A DNA stretch of 64,000 nt, from assembly GCF_025502585.1 (NCBI RefSeq), contig NZ_CP106679.1, forward strand, positions 310,001 through 374,000, written 5' to 3'. Shown in pieces: positions 28,119 to 37,448 of this stretch (position 1 is its first letter; each line of letters begins with the position of its first letter). The stretch is from Reichenbachiella agarivorans. Its GTDB lineage: Bacteria; Bacteroidota; Bacteroidia; Cytophagales; Cyclobacteriaceae. The notes below the pieces were generated by a model. The model was not told where the DNA came from. It saw only the letters and a list, made by a program, of their open reading frames with translations, and ran no database searches. Position numbers and translations under genes: made by a program.

Positions 28119-31100
28119 TTAGAAAGTAATCACTGCGCCTAATGCGTAAGACCTCATGAAAGGGTAAACATTGTTGGCACTCTCTCCCATTTCAGGATCA
28201 TATCCATCCTTTATACTGGTGGCTTCCCACAAATCATTTCCTGAAAAGTAAATTCTAGCTTTAGATATCTTCACGACATTCGTGATTTCCGAAGGAATGG
28301 TGTATCCAAGCACTAAAGTTTTCAAACGAATGTATTTGCTGTTCTGCAAAAAGAAATCGTTGTTTCTATAGTTGTATTGCGCTCTGGTAGAGCTAGTGGT
28401 CAACTTAGGGTACTCTGCATCTGTATTGTCCTCTGACCATGTTTTGCCCAAAAAGGCAGTCGTTTGATTAGACCATGCAGCATAGAATGGATAAGAAAGA
28501 TGCCCTATTCTCTGTACATTTTGTTGCAGGTGTCCTTGGAAATTCGCCGTAAAGTCGAATCCCTTCCACGCTAAATTGGTATTGATTCCAAAAAAATAAT
28601 GTGGGGCATTGTCTCCCATAAATTTCAAATCACCACCTTCTTCGGCAGTAGCAGAAATCTGACCATTACCATCCAAATCCTTTTTGATGATGTCTCCAGG
28701 TCTCAGTATAGATGTACCAGTTGGTAATTCCCCACCACCACCATACGCTGCGTAGTATGCATCTACCTCATCTTGTGTCTGAAACAATCCGTCTGTCTCG
28801 TACATCCAATATGCGTTCAATGGGTACCCCACACGGTATTGGTCATTCGAGGCATTGTTCAACCCAGCAACCCAGCTTTCAGCACCTTCTAATGACACCA
28901 ACTCATTGGTATTGTTAGCCATATTGACTGATATACCATATCTCAATTCACCAACTTGATCTTTCCACCCAAGGACTGCTTCCCAACCTTTGGTTCTAAG
29001 GTGTCCTATATTTTGTGTAGGAGCAGTTCCTCCCAATCCTGACCAGAACACTTGACTAGCCAACATGTTTGGGTTGTTCTTGATAAAATAATCAAAGCTT
29101 CCAGACAGTTTATGCTTAAACATCGTAAACTCAACGCCAAGGTTTGTCATCTGTACTCGTTCCCAGGTTCTTACGTTGGTCGTCACACTACTCACCCTAG
29201 CTCTGGTTTGATTCGCAGGATCGACACCAAATGGAATAGTACCAAATGCCATCGTAGACAAATAATCATTCTCTCCAATACCCGCTTGACTTCCCATTTC
29301 AGACCAACTTGCCTTCAACTTCAAAAAACTAAGTATCGAATTGTTGCGCAAGAAACTCTCCTCTGACACCACCCATCCGAGTGATCCAGAGAAATAGTTT
29401 TGCCACTTGTAACCATCGGCAAACCTAGAAGAAGCATCTGCTCTGCCCAATGCTTCGACCAAATACTTTCCTTGGTAGTCGTAGTTAAATCTACCAATGT
29501 ATGAATACAGACCCCAATTTCCTTCACCACTCTTATTGGTTTGGACACCCGTGCCTAAGCTTAGCGTATATACATCCAAGGATTCTATACCATCTCTTCT
29601 TGCTTCGATGTTTGACGACCTATCAAGATCAGCAGTCACACCCCCCATTAACTTAAAATTATGCCCGGAACCGATAGTCTTAGTATATGTCAAATAAGCA
29701 TTGTATGACTCTCTGGTTGATTCCAAAAATTTAGAATTGATATAAGTGGTTGCATTGGCATCTTGTACCAAAACACCTGCCCAAGTGTACAATGGAACAG
29801 ACAATACATATTTATCTTCCATATCAGATCTTTGACGGTAAGATGCCAAAACCTTGAATTCCAGTCCTTCTACTATCTGAGCTGTCAATCCTACATTGAT
29901 CTTGGTAATATGGTTTTCCTTTTCTTCTCTACCTCCATCAACAGTCTGGCCTACAGAGTTTCTATTTCCTATTTCAAAATTAGAAAACCACTGGCCGTAA
30001 GGGTTGTAGGCAGGAAAGATCGGAGGGTCACTGAAGATACTACCCGCTTGAAGTCCCGTAGATGGAGATGATGTTTTAATAAACTGATGAGACAATCCTA
30101 CATCCAGACTGATTCGATCAGTGATTTTCTGATCTACATTCATTCTAAATGTATATTGCTTCTGTCCGTCATATGCAGTCTTCAACGCACCTTGGTCATC
30201 AGAGAAATTCCCAGATACTCTATAGTTCGTTTTATCGGTTGCTCCAGAGATAGACAAATTATGTTGCTGTGAATAGGCATTGCCATACATCTCGTCAAAT
30301 CGATCAGCATCTCCTAGATAAATCGATCCCCAAGCCGTGTCGTCATAAACTCTTTCTACACCGTTGGACATATCGACCAAATTCTCTCTTGTACCCCATT
30401 GCAGGTACTGACCGTTACCTTCAGCATCGACTGCTGCTAAAAAGGCTGTACCAAATTCACTCATGTTTGGCACAGGAGGTTTATTACCTATGGTCTTCAC
30501 ACGGTAGCTACCACTATACTGAACCTGCATAGCGCCAGAGCCTTTTTTTGTCGTCACCAAAATAACCCCGTTGGCTGCTCTGGACCCATAGATCGCAGCA
30601 GAACCATCCTTTAGGACAGTCACCGATGCAATATCATCTGGGTTCATGTTGTTGAACTCCGTCTCTACAGATGGTACTCCATCAATCACATAAAGAACCG
30701 AACCTCCATTGATCGAAGTAGTCCCTCTGATACTGACATTCATGTCCTCATTTCCTGGACGAGCACTTGCTCTTGTGATCTGAAGTCCTGGAGTCTGTCC
30801 TTGCAAAGACAACAAAGGATTGTTGACGGCTTGACTTTGAAAAGCCTTGTCATCGACAACCTCTACAGCACCAGTCATAGTCTGCTTGGTTTGTTCACCA
30901 TATCCCACGATGATGACCTCTTCTAGACTTTGTGCGTCCACTTCCATGTTGACCGTGAATTGCGAACGTCCCCCTACTGTTATATTTTGAGATACATATC
31001 CAATAAAGGATACTGTGATCTGAGCGGATTGATCGGTAACTTTCATGCTGAACTTACCATCTAGATCAGAAGTAGTACCATTGGTAGTACCTACTTCCAT

Positions 31101-31262
31101 GATCGTTGCTCCTGGCAATCCTATGCCAGTTTCGTCTAATATCTGCCCAGAAATCTGGGTTCCTTGTGCGTAAACTGATATTGCCGATAAGCAAATCAGC
31201 ATCAACACAACCATACCTCTTGATAGAGTATATGCTATACTTTTAGTTATAGTTCTTTTCAT
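28119..31262 (-). CDS. susC: SusC/RagA-family TonB-dependent oligosaccharide transporter
   Basis: A 1047-residue outer-membrane barrel that imports oligosaccharides using TonB energy. It has a signal peptide ending near SVYAQG, an N-terminal carboxypeptidase-regulatory-like domain (about 33-115, with GLPGATIMEVGTTNGTTSDL), the SusC box EEVIIVGYGEQ, and a plug domain with VSIRGTTSINGG and LYVIDGVPS. A long beta-barrel follows, ending in aromatic Phe as outer-membrane proteins do. It is first in the operon with SusD and the glycan-binding protein. Its upstream region (31263-31656) carries an inverted repeat and candidate regulon elements. The name is used in the family sense. Confidence 0.96.
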   Translation of the reverse strand: MKRTITKSIAYTLSRGMVVLMLICLSAISVYAQGTQISGQILDETGIGLPGATIMEVGTTNGTTSDLDGKFSMKVTDQSAQITVSFIGYVSQNITVGGRSQFTVNMEVDAQSLEEVIIVGYGEQTKQTMTGAVEVVDDKAFQSQAVNNPLLSLQGQTPGLQITRASARPGNEDMNVSIRGTTSINGGSVLYVIDGVPSVETEFNNMNPDDIASVTVLKDGSAAIYGSRAANGVILVTTKKGSGAMQVQYSGSYRVKTIGNKPPVPNMSEFGTAFLAAVDAEGNGQYLQWGTRENLVDMSNGVERVYDDTAWGSIYLGDADRFDEMYGNAYSQQHNLSISGATDKTNYRVSGNFSDDQGALKTAYDGQKQYTFRMNVDQKITDRISLDVGLSHQFIKTSSPSTGLQAGSIFSDPPIFPAYNPYGQWFSNFEIGNRNSVGQTVDGGREEKENHITKINVGLTAQIVEGLEFKVLASYRQRSDMEDKYVLSVPLYTWAGVLVQDANATTYINSKFLESTRESYNAYLTYTKTIGSGHNFKLMGGVTADLDRSSNIEARRDGIESLDVYTLSLGTGVQTNKSGEGNWGLYSYIGRFNYDYQGKYLVEALGRADASSRFADGYKWQNYFSGSLGWVVSEESFLRNNSILSFLKLKASWSEMGSQAGIGENDYLSTMAFGTIPFGVDPANQTRARVSSVTTNVRTWERVQMTNLGVEFTMFKHKLSGSFDYFIKNNPNMLASQVFWSGLGGTAPTQNIGHLRTKGWEAVLGWKDQVGELRYGISVNMANNTNELVSLEGAESWVAGLNNASNDQYRVGYPLNAYWMYETDGLFQTQDEVDAYYAAYGGGGELPTGTSILRPGDIIKKDLDGNGQISATAEEGGDLKFMGDNAPHYFFGINTNLAWKGFDFTANFQGHLQQNVQRIGHLSYPFYAAWSNQTTAFLGKTWSEDNTDAEYPKLTTSSTRAQYNYRNNDFFLQNSKYIRLKTLVLGYTIPSEITNVVKISKARIYFSGNDLWEATSIKDGYDPEMGESANNVYPFMRSYALGAVITF

Positions 31263-31425
31263 AAATTTAGTTTCATAATTAATGCTTAATACCTTACTGA
31301 TAAGGTGCTACTTGCTCAGGTCCCAGACTCCCTTCTAGTCATACAGGACTGTTGACAAGTTGCTAATCTGACGGTGTAATTTTTTGTCTCATAAGTTTAT
31401 CGTTTTAAATAATCATCCATTACAG

Positions 31426-31449
31426 TGTAAACCGAGCTCATGGTTTACA
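31426..31449. promoter_or_regulatory. Palindromic operator candidate upstream of susC
   Basis: TGTAAACC (31426-31433) is a perfect inverted repeat of GGTTTACA (31442-31449), with an 8-base spacer that itself contains the palindrome GAGCTC. It lies about 165 bp before the susC start, on the gene side of the ATGAATYATA elements. The half-sites resemble those of LacI-type sites (TGTAAACG), but the spacing is wider. Binding by a dimeric regulator is inference. Confidence 0.45.
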
Positions 31450-31476
31450 ATACAATCTTAGATATTCAAGTTATGA

Positions 31477-31498
31477 AGCGATATAATTCATGATTCAT
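31477..31498 (-). promoter_or_regulatory. Candidate regulon element upstream of susC
   Basis: The minus strand contains two overlapping direct copies, ATGAATC then ATGAATT, continuing ATATCGC. A closely matching sequence occurs upstream of the ROK/GH88 operon at 44987-45008 (about 17 of 22 positions by eye). TATTGTAAA follows on the gene side in both cases, about 40-46 bases further on. Hybrid two-component regulators usually bind direct repeats upstream of susC, and the sensor gene is adjacent. Confidence 0.5.
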
Positions 31499-31516
31499 TG
31501 GTTATAAAACATCGCC

Positions 31517-31544
31517 CAAAAGGCTCATACGCTCAAACAGAGCC
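31517..31544 (-). terminator. Weak candidate terminator after hybrid sensor gene
   Basis: A 5-bp stem, GGCTC (31522-31526) against GAGCC (31540-31544), with a 13-base loop, followed on the minus strand by TTTT. Another 7-bp pair, GATTCCT (31621-31627) with AGGAATC (31650-31656), lies right after the sensor stop. Neither is strong. The rest of 31263-31656, apart from the two susC sites listed separately, shows no gene. Confidence 0.35.
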
Positions 31545-31656
31545 GTTTTTCGCTCATTTTTAGGCCTAGAAAAAAAAATTACAAAATTTAAAAGAGCGAT
31601 AAGTTATAGAGTATCAAGACGATTCCTAGGCAAAGACATAGCTCAACTCAGGAATC

Positions 31657-34600
31657 TCACGCACCGTGCCCCTCACTTGCAAACTCTTGAGGAGTCTTGC
31701 CAAATAGTTCTCGAAAAGTTTTGGAAAAATAAGCAGTCGAGTTGAAGCCAGACATGTAAGCTATTTCTTTGATAGAACCAGTTTTCTTCTTCAACAGCTC
31801 TGCCGCGTATTTGAGACGAATGGTTCGGATAAAATTGCTAGGATTTTGCCCAGTGAGGGAATTGACCTTTCGATAGAAGTGCGACCGACTCACCCCTATC
31901 TCGTGGAGTAGTTGCTCCAGCCCAAAATCAGAGTCGCTTACATTGTCAACTATAATCTTGGTCACATCGTCCAAAAATTTCTCATCCAGCGAATTGGTGG
32001 TCAATTCATTGGATGCGATAATTCCTGTTTGAGATAGAAATTTTTCTCTCAGTCTCTTTTTCGATTCAAGTAAGTTTTTGATCCGTGCCCGCAGTACGTG
32101 TACATTGAAAGGTTTAGGCAAATAGGCATCTGCTCCAATATTATAACCTTCTATTCTATCTTCTTCCAGACTACGAGCAGTCAGCAATATGACAGGGATA
32201 TGACAGGTGTCTGGATTGGTTTTGACCGAACTACACATCTCAAAACCATCCATCTCTGGCATCATGACATCACTGATGATGATATCTGGATAAAACTTCA
32301 AAGCCTTTTCTAAACCTTCTCGACCATTGGCGGCTTCTTTGATTTTAAATTGATGTCTCAGTTCATTTTTGAGATGTAACCTTAGTTCCTTGTTGTCCTC
32401 TACAATCAATATGGTTTGACGATCAGCAGTATCTATGTCTATTTGCTCGTCTGCATCCAAAATATCCATATCTGAAATTGACAACTCGTACTCCAGAGAT
32501 TTAATGCTGTTCATATCAAAATCTTTGATATTACGCCTTACTTCCTGATTGGATCGCAGTGCATCACGCAGTTGTTTACTTTCTTGTGGTAGTCTCACTG
32601 TGAAGCGACTTCCCTTGCCGTACTCACTATCGACCAAGATTACTCCATCATGTTGCTCTACCAGACTCTTAGTAAAGTTGAGTCCTATCCCTGTACCAGA
32701 ATTGGTGCTATCAATATGAAAAAATCTCTCGAAAATAGCTGCTTGCTGTTCCTTTTTGAGTCCTATGCCTGTGTCTTCCACGATGATCTCTACATACTCC
32801 TCAGAAGTCTTTTTTGCTGAAAACATAGGCTCCAAGGTATTCTTGGTGTATTGTCTGACTGATACTCGTATGCTACCAGCAGGTGGCGTGAATTTGAGCG
32901 CGTTGGACAATAGGTTGGTAACGATCTTCTCCATTTTGTCTGGATCAAACCATATATATATGTTTTCTACATTGGACTCAAAGTCCAATGCAATGGATTT
33001 TTCCTTCGCCAAATCCTCAAAGAGTTTTGAAATATCCTTGGTAAAACTCACGATATCCCCTTTCAGGGGGTCTAGCGGTGCCTTACCCAAATCCATTTTT
33101 CTAAAATCCAGCAACTGATTGACTAGATTAAGAAGTTTTCGTGCACTTCTTTGGATCGTGTATGCAGAATTTTTGACAATCTCAGGATCATCAAACGACG
33201 AAATGATCTTATCAACTGGGTTCAAAATCAAAGTCAACGGTGTTCTAAATTCGTGAGATACATTTATGAAGAACTGAAGTTTCATCTGATCCAATTCATG
33301 TGTTCGTTCTTCATTGATCATCTTTGAGTAATATTTAAAAACAGCCCAAACCACCAGTGATACCAAACAAAAATAGATAGCATACGCCCACCATGTCTTC
33401 CAAGGCGGAGGCAATATTCGAATATTCAGTTTGGCAGAAGGGGAACCTTTCCAAACCCCATCCAACGAGGCTTTCACCTCGAACTGATACTTTCCAGGGG
33501 GTAAACCTGAATAATTGGCTGTCCGACTCTTTCCAGCATTTACATAGTCTTGATCAGCACCGTGCAATTGATAAGCATATTTTACTCTGTCAGGATTATG
33601 AAAATGCAGTGAGACAAATTCCAAAGTGATGTACCCCTCGTTGTATTTCAGAACTATTTCCTTCGTTTTGTCAAAAAAGTCCTCCAAGATGACTCGCCCA
33701 TTTACTTCCTCACCTACATGCACAGGTTGGTTCAACAATTTCAACTCGGTAATCCTAGGCCCACCTTCTAGTGAGTCTTGTTCGATTTTTTTTGGATCAA
33801 ACAGGTTGAATCCGTTGATCCCCCCCGCCAATATCCGTCCGTCTGTCATTTTGATGATTGACTTGCTTTGGTATTCCATCCCTTGTAGTCCATCATTGAT
33901 ATTGTAATTTTTAAAACTCTCTGTCACTGGATCGAAATGACTCATGCCACTTTTGGTGATGATCCATAGCTGGTGCTGATCATCCTCTTCTATGCCAATG
34001 ACGAGGTTGTTGGGAATCCCGTCCTTCGTAGAGTAAGTTTTGATCAACTCAAATTCACTGTTCAAATGATGAAGTCCTATATCTGACCCTACCCAAATGC
34101 CTCCATGATGGTCTTCCATGATGGTATTCACCAAATTACCTGTGATATTAGGCTCCATTATGGAATGAAATTTCAACCCATTCTCTATATCTCCAGCTAT
34201 ACTCGTCCAACACATCCCTACAGATGTCCCTATCAGGAGTCTATCTTTGGAATCTACATAAAGTGAAAAAACATAATTGCCTATGATGCTAGTGGAATCA
34301 AGTGCATTGTGTTTGAAAAAACTAAACTTGCCATCTCGTGGATCCAAGAGATTGAGACCTGCTTCTTGAGTGCCTATCCATAATCTATGACGGGCATCCT
34401 CTATCGCACACCATACAGAGTTTTGACCTATACTATTGGTGGTATTGTCATGTTTGTATTGTTTAAAAATCCCCGTTTTAGGATTCAGTTTATTTAGTCC
34501 TCCATCTAAGGTGCAAATCCAAATCCCACCATCAAAACACTTTTCGAGGTAGAGTATCTTGTCGGAACTCAAAGAGTTAGGTTGACGGGGATCGTGCTTG

Positions 34601-35829
34601 TATTGCTTGAAGGTGCCTTGTGACTCATCAAAAAGATTGAGTCCTGCTCCATCTGTACCTATCCATATATTTTGATTAACATCTTGAAGCACCGACTGGG
34701 CAATCCTGATATCAGATCCATTAGATTTTTTATAGAAGTGATGGCCAAATGCACTCTTGGAAATGTCAAGTTTAGCCATTCCTTCGTTGTAAGTGGCTAT
34801 CCAAAAAATACTGTCTTTGTCCTGCAAAATCTTGGAAGTCTGGTTGTTGGGCAAAGAAAAAGGGTCCGCTGGATCGTGTACCAATGTATGAACCAATGAC
34901 CCTTTGGCATCCAATACATAGATGCCATGATCAGATGTTGCTATCCATATATAACCTCCAGCACCCTGATATATATCATAGATAGCTATGCTCTCTGTTG
35001 TGATTTGAGGTAGATAGAACTCTCCCGAGGTGTCCATGATCGACAGTTGCGAAAGATCGTTTCCTATCCAGACCTTTCCTTCTCGATCCACCAGTAGGGA
35101 TTTAGGCTGATGATCCAACCTATCTCCCCCTTGATTTTTGATCGCGATTCTTTCAAAATCATCTGTATCACTGCGGTATCTATGGACATGATTACCTCCT
35201 GTCACCATCCATATCTGGCCGTCTTTGTCTATATCTATTCTTGAGACATCATTATGATCTATAGAATATGAATTTGACGGGTTGTGTACATAATGTGTGA
35301 AACGTAATTTTTCATAATCCCCACCCGCTATTTCATCGAGTGGCGCTTTGCTTATCCCATTTTTTGTCGCAACCCATATCTCATTGGTCAGGCTATTGTA
35401 ATTGATATCATTGATGACAGCTCGGGTGCTGGCTCTCACAAAATCCCCCTTGTACAATTGGATGCGCCTAAACACACCACGCTCTCGACGGTAAATATTC
35501 AAGCCATTTTTGGTACCCACCCATAGATTACCATAGCGATCTTCTTCTATAGCCTGGACTCGGTTGTTGCTGATAGATGCCGTGTCATTGATAATGGGAC
35601 GAAAGATTTTGAATGTATAGCCATCGTAGCGATTGAGACCATCAATGGTACCAAACCATAGGAATCCCTGACTGTCCTGATAGACGTCCACACAGGTACT
35701 GCTTGACAGCCCCTCAAGTGTTGAATATTTCTCAAATTTTAAATTGGAAAACTGAGCCTGAAGTGTTTGCATCACCAAACAGCACATCAGACTATACAAC
35801 AGATAGTATTTAATCCTTTTTGCTTTCAT
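31657..35829 (-). CDS. Hybrid two-component system sensor-regulator (HTCS)
   Basis: A single-protein sensor and transcription factor of 1390 residues, anchored in the inner membrane. The start is at MKAKRIKYYLL, which begins the signal sequence. The periplasmic part has many two-component propeller repeats (QDSQGFLWFGT, DRYGNLWVGT and similar, about 35-680) and a Y_Y_Y domain (about 710-790). One membrane helix follows WAYAIYF (near 800-820). Then come HisKA with SHEFRTPLTL, an ATPase domain with NLLSNALKF, a receiver with phospho-acceptor Asp in IIISDVMMPEMDG, and a C-terminal AraC-type helix-turn-helix with IKEIAYMSGFNSTAYFSK. It should sense an oligosaccharide of the target polymer and activate susC and probably other operons. 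Confidence 0.95.
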   Translation of the reverse strand: MKAKRIKYYLLYSLMCCLVMQTLQAQFSNLKFEKYSTLEGLSSSTCVDVYQDSQGFLWFGTIDGLNRYDGYTFKIFRPIINDTASISNNRVQAIEEDRYGNLWVGTKNGLNIYRRERGVFRRIQLYKGDFVRASTRAVINDINYNSLTNEIWVATKNGISKAPLDEIAGGDYEKLRFTHYVHNPSNSYSIDHNDVSRIDIDKDGQIWMVTGGNHVHRYRSDTDDFERIAIKNQGGDRLDHQPKSLLVDREGKVWIGNDLSQLSIMDTSGEFYLPQITTESIAIYDIYQGAGGYIWIATSDHGIYVLDAKGSLVHTLVHDPADPFSLPNNQTSKILQDKDSIFWIATYNEGMAKLDISKSAFGHHFYKKSNGSDIRIAQSVLQDVNQNIWIGTDGAGLNLFDESQGTFKQYKHDPRQPNSLSSDKILYLEKCFDGGIWICTLDGGLNKLNPKTGIFKQYKHDNTTNSIGQNSVWCAIEDARHRLWIGTQEAGLNLLDPRDGKFSFFKHNALDSTSIIGNYVFSLYVDSKDRLLIGTSVGMCWTSIAGDIENGLKFHSIMEPNITGNLVNTIMEDHHGGIWVGSDIGLHHLNSEFELIKTYSTKDGIPNNLVIGIEEDDQHQLWIITKSGMSHFDPVTESFKNYNINDGLQGMEYQSKSIIKMTDGRILAGGINGFNLFDPKKIEQDSLEGGPRITELKLLNQPVHVGEEVNGRVILEDFFDKTKEIVLKYNEGYITLEFVSLHFHNPDRVKYAYQLHGADQDYVNAGKSRTANYSGLPPGKYQFEVKASLDGVWKGSPSAKLNIRILPPPWKTWWAYAIYFCLVSLVVWAVFKYYSKMINEERTHELDQMKLQFFINVSHEFRTPLTLILNPVDKIISSFDDPEIVKNSAYTIQRSARKLLNLVNQLLDFRKMDLGKAPLDPLKGDIVSFTKDISKLFEDLAKEKSIALDFESNVENIYIWFDPDKMEKIVTNLLSNALKFTPPAGSIRVSVRQYTKNTLEPMFSAKKTSEEYVEIIVEDTGIGLKKEQQAAIFERFFHIDSTNSGTGIGLNFTKSLVEQHDGVILVDSEYGKGSRFTVRLPQESKQLRDALRSNQEVRRNIKDFDMNSIKSLEYELSISDMDILDADEQIDIDTADRQTILIVEDNKELRLHLKNELRHQFKIKEAANGREGLEKALKFYPDIIISDVMMPEMDGFEMCSSVKTNPDTCHIPVILLTARSLEEDRIEGYNIGADAYLPKPFNVHVLRARIKNLLESKKRLREKFLSQTGIIASNELTTNSLDEKFLDDVTKIIVDNVSDSDFGLEQLLHEIGVSRSHFYRKVNSLTGQNPSNFIRTIRLKYAAELLKKKTGSIKEIAYMSGFNSTAYFSKTFRELFGKTPQEFASEGHGA

Positions 35830-35921
35830 AATCTTTCTCACCCCTTTTTGCTGCACAGTGCAGTCTATAACTCCCCGTCGATCGCCTAACCTTTCCCAAT
35901 TATCGGCTGTTCAACTACTGC

Positions 35922-35959
35922 TATAAAATCGCATCAATCTGGCGCAGATTGATGCGATT
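35922..35959 (-). terminator. Intrinsic terminator of fucose operon
   Basis: A perfect 14-bp stem, AATCGCATCAATCT (35927-35940) against AGATTGATGCGATT (35946-35959), with loop GGCGC. On the minus strand the stem is followed by TTTTATAG. It begins 5 bases after the lactate dehydrogenase stop, so it ends the fucose operon. The remaining bases up to the sensor gene start carry no gene. Confidence 0.88.
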
Positions 35960-35964
35960 CATAA

Positions 35965-37116
35965 TTACTGTGCTCTAAATATAGGAAAATCTTCTACTCG
36001 CTCGCAACAAACTTGCTCCATTACTTGTTGTAGTTGTGTTTTGAGCATTCCGATGATGTGGTCACCTCCTTCATTGCCCAGTGCTGCTACGCTGTACATG
36101 AAGCTTCGTCCCATGAAAGTAAACTCCGCACCACTCGCCAATGTCCTCGCCACATCTGGTCCTGAACGCAGACCACTATCCATCATGATTTTGATCTGTC
36201 CTTTGTATTTTTCTGCGATTTTGGTGAGAGGTGCAATCGTTGATTGCCCTGCATCCAGTTGGCGTCCTCCGTGATTGGAGACGATGATCCCGTCCAAACC
36301 TAGTTTAATGGCTCGCTCGGTATCTTCCTCACTGGCTACACCTTTTAGCACAATTTTTCCCTTCCATTTGTCACGAATGGCAGCTACTTTGTCTTCATTG
36401 AGTCTCCCTGAAAACGTCTGATCCATGAATTTCCCCAGCTGCTTCATGTTTAGTCCCTTAGGCATGTAGGGAATCAAAGTCTTGAAATTAGGTTGACCAT
36501 GTAGCAGTGTCTTGACGGCCCATTCTGGACGCCCCATAATCTGGAGTATATTGCTCAGTGTCATCCTAGGGGGCATGGCTAGTCCGTTTCGTATATCTCT
36601 GGGACGAAACCCAAAAGTTGGCACATCAGACAACAGTACCAAAACGGGGCATTCTGCTGCTTCGGCTCGCTTCAAAATATCGTCTCTCACCTCCTCTTTG
36701 GCTGGATGATAAAGTTGAAACCAGGCTCTGCCTTCTGTCAGTTCGCTGGCACGCTCTATGCTCATAGTCGTGACCGTGCTAAGGATAAAGGGCACATTGT
36801 GACGGTAGGCCGCTTTGGCTAAAATCTCAGGTGCATTGGGCCACATCAACCCTTGCAGTCCTACAGGGGCAATACCAAATGGGGCATCATAGGTATGTCC
36901 AAAAAGCTCTGTGGACATATCCGATTGAATATGCTTGCTCAAATATTGCGGAATGAGCTGCACATCACGAATCTCCTTGGTATTGCGAATCAGATTGACG
37001 TCCTCATTGCATCCCCCATCCAAATACTCAAATGCGAAACGAGGTATTTTCTTCTTGGCCTTTTCGATCAAGTCCTCAATCGAAGGATAGCCTGAATTGT
37101 ATGTCCATTTACTCAT
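35965..37116 (-). CDS. FMN-dependent alpha-hydroxy-acid (L-lactate) dehydrogenase
   Basis: Oxidises an alpha-hydroxy acid to the keto acid using FMN, 383 residues. Landmarks are the N-terminal FAFEYLDGGC, the substrate and FMN segments PFGIAPVGLQG and WFQLYHP, the lysine segment IVLKGVAS, and the active-site signature SNHGGRQLD with catalytic His near 282. As last gene of the fucose operon, its likely substrate is L-lactate, the product formed with pyruvate when 2,4-diketo-3-deoxy-L-fuconate is cleaved. It would convert that lactate to pyruvate. The start overlaps the mutarotase stop by four bases. Glycolate or another hydroxy acid is possible, but context strongly favours lactate. Confidence 0.85.
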   Translation of the reverse strand: MSKWTYNSGYPSIEDLIEKAKKKIPRFAFEYLDGGCNEDVNLIRNTKEIRDVQLIPQYLSKHIQSDMSTELFGHTYDAPFGIAPVGLQGLMWPNAPEILAKAAYRHNVPFILSTVTTMSIERASELTEGRAWFQLYHPAKEEVRDDILKRAEAAECPVLVLLSDVPTFGFRPRDIRNGLAMPPRMTLSNILQIMGRPEWAVKTLLHGQPNFKTLIPYMPKGLNMKQLGKFMDQTFSGRLNEDKVAAIRDKWKGKIVLKGVASEEDTERAIKLGLDGIIVSNHGGRQLDAGQSTIAPLTKIAEKYKGQIKIMMDSGLRSGPDVARTLASGAEFTFMGRSFMYSVAALGNEGGDHIIGMLKTQLQQVMEQVCCERVEDFPIFRAQ

Positions 37117-37448
37117 AATTCAAATATTTTATTCATCAAAACCCATTTCTCATTTCCTGTAGCGAACGGCAATCTTGCCTGGTATTGATCCATCAATTGC
37201 TCCCATTCTTGTACTTTGGGATTGGCCTCATCTATCTCATTTTTGCGCTGAAAGGAAAACTCCTCGTCAGCCTCTATCATCATAAACAGTCTGTTGGCTA
37301 CTTGATAAATCTCCATAGTATGGATCCCAGATTCTTTGATGCTATCCAGTATCTCAGGCCATACTTGCTGATGGTGCGTTATGTATGCTGCAATCAAAGA
37401 TTCATCGTCTTTTAGATCCAGTGTAAGCGTATATTTTTTCATCTCCAA
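37113..37448 (-). CDS. L-fucose/L-rhamnose mutarotase (RhaM-like)
   Basis: A small cytoplasmic protein of 111 residues, the usual length for the L-rhamnose mutarotase family, which interconverts anomers of 6-deoxyhexoses. Family features are the beta-strand start KKYTLTLDLKDD, HHQQVWPEILDSI with its conserved His residues, the MEIYQVANRLFMMIE core, and the C-terminal W near 104. It starts immediately at the end of the permease gene and overlaps the dehydrogenase downstream. In this operon the substrate should be L-fucose: the permease imports it and the dehydrogenase needs one anomer. Sequence alone does not tell fucose from rhamnose. Confidence 0.85.
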   Translation of the reverse strand: MEMKKYTLTLDLKDDESLIAAYITHHQQVWPEILDSIKESGIHTMEIYQVANRLFMMIEADEEFSFQRKNEIDEANPKVQEWEQLMDQYQARLPFATGNEKWVLMNKIFEL

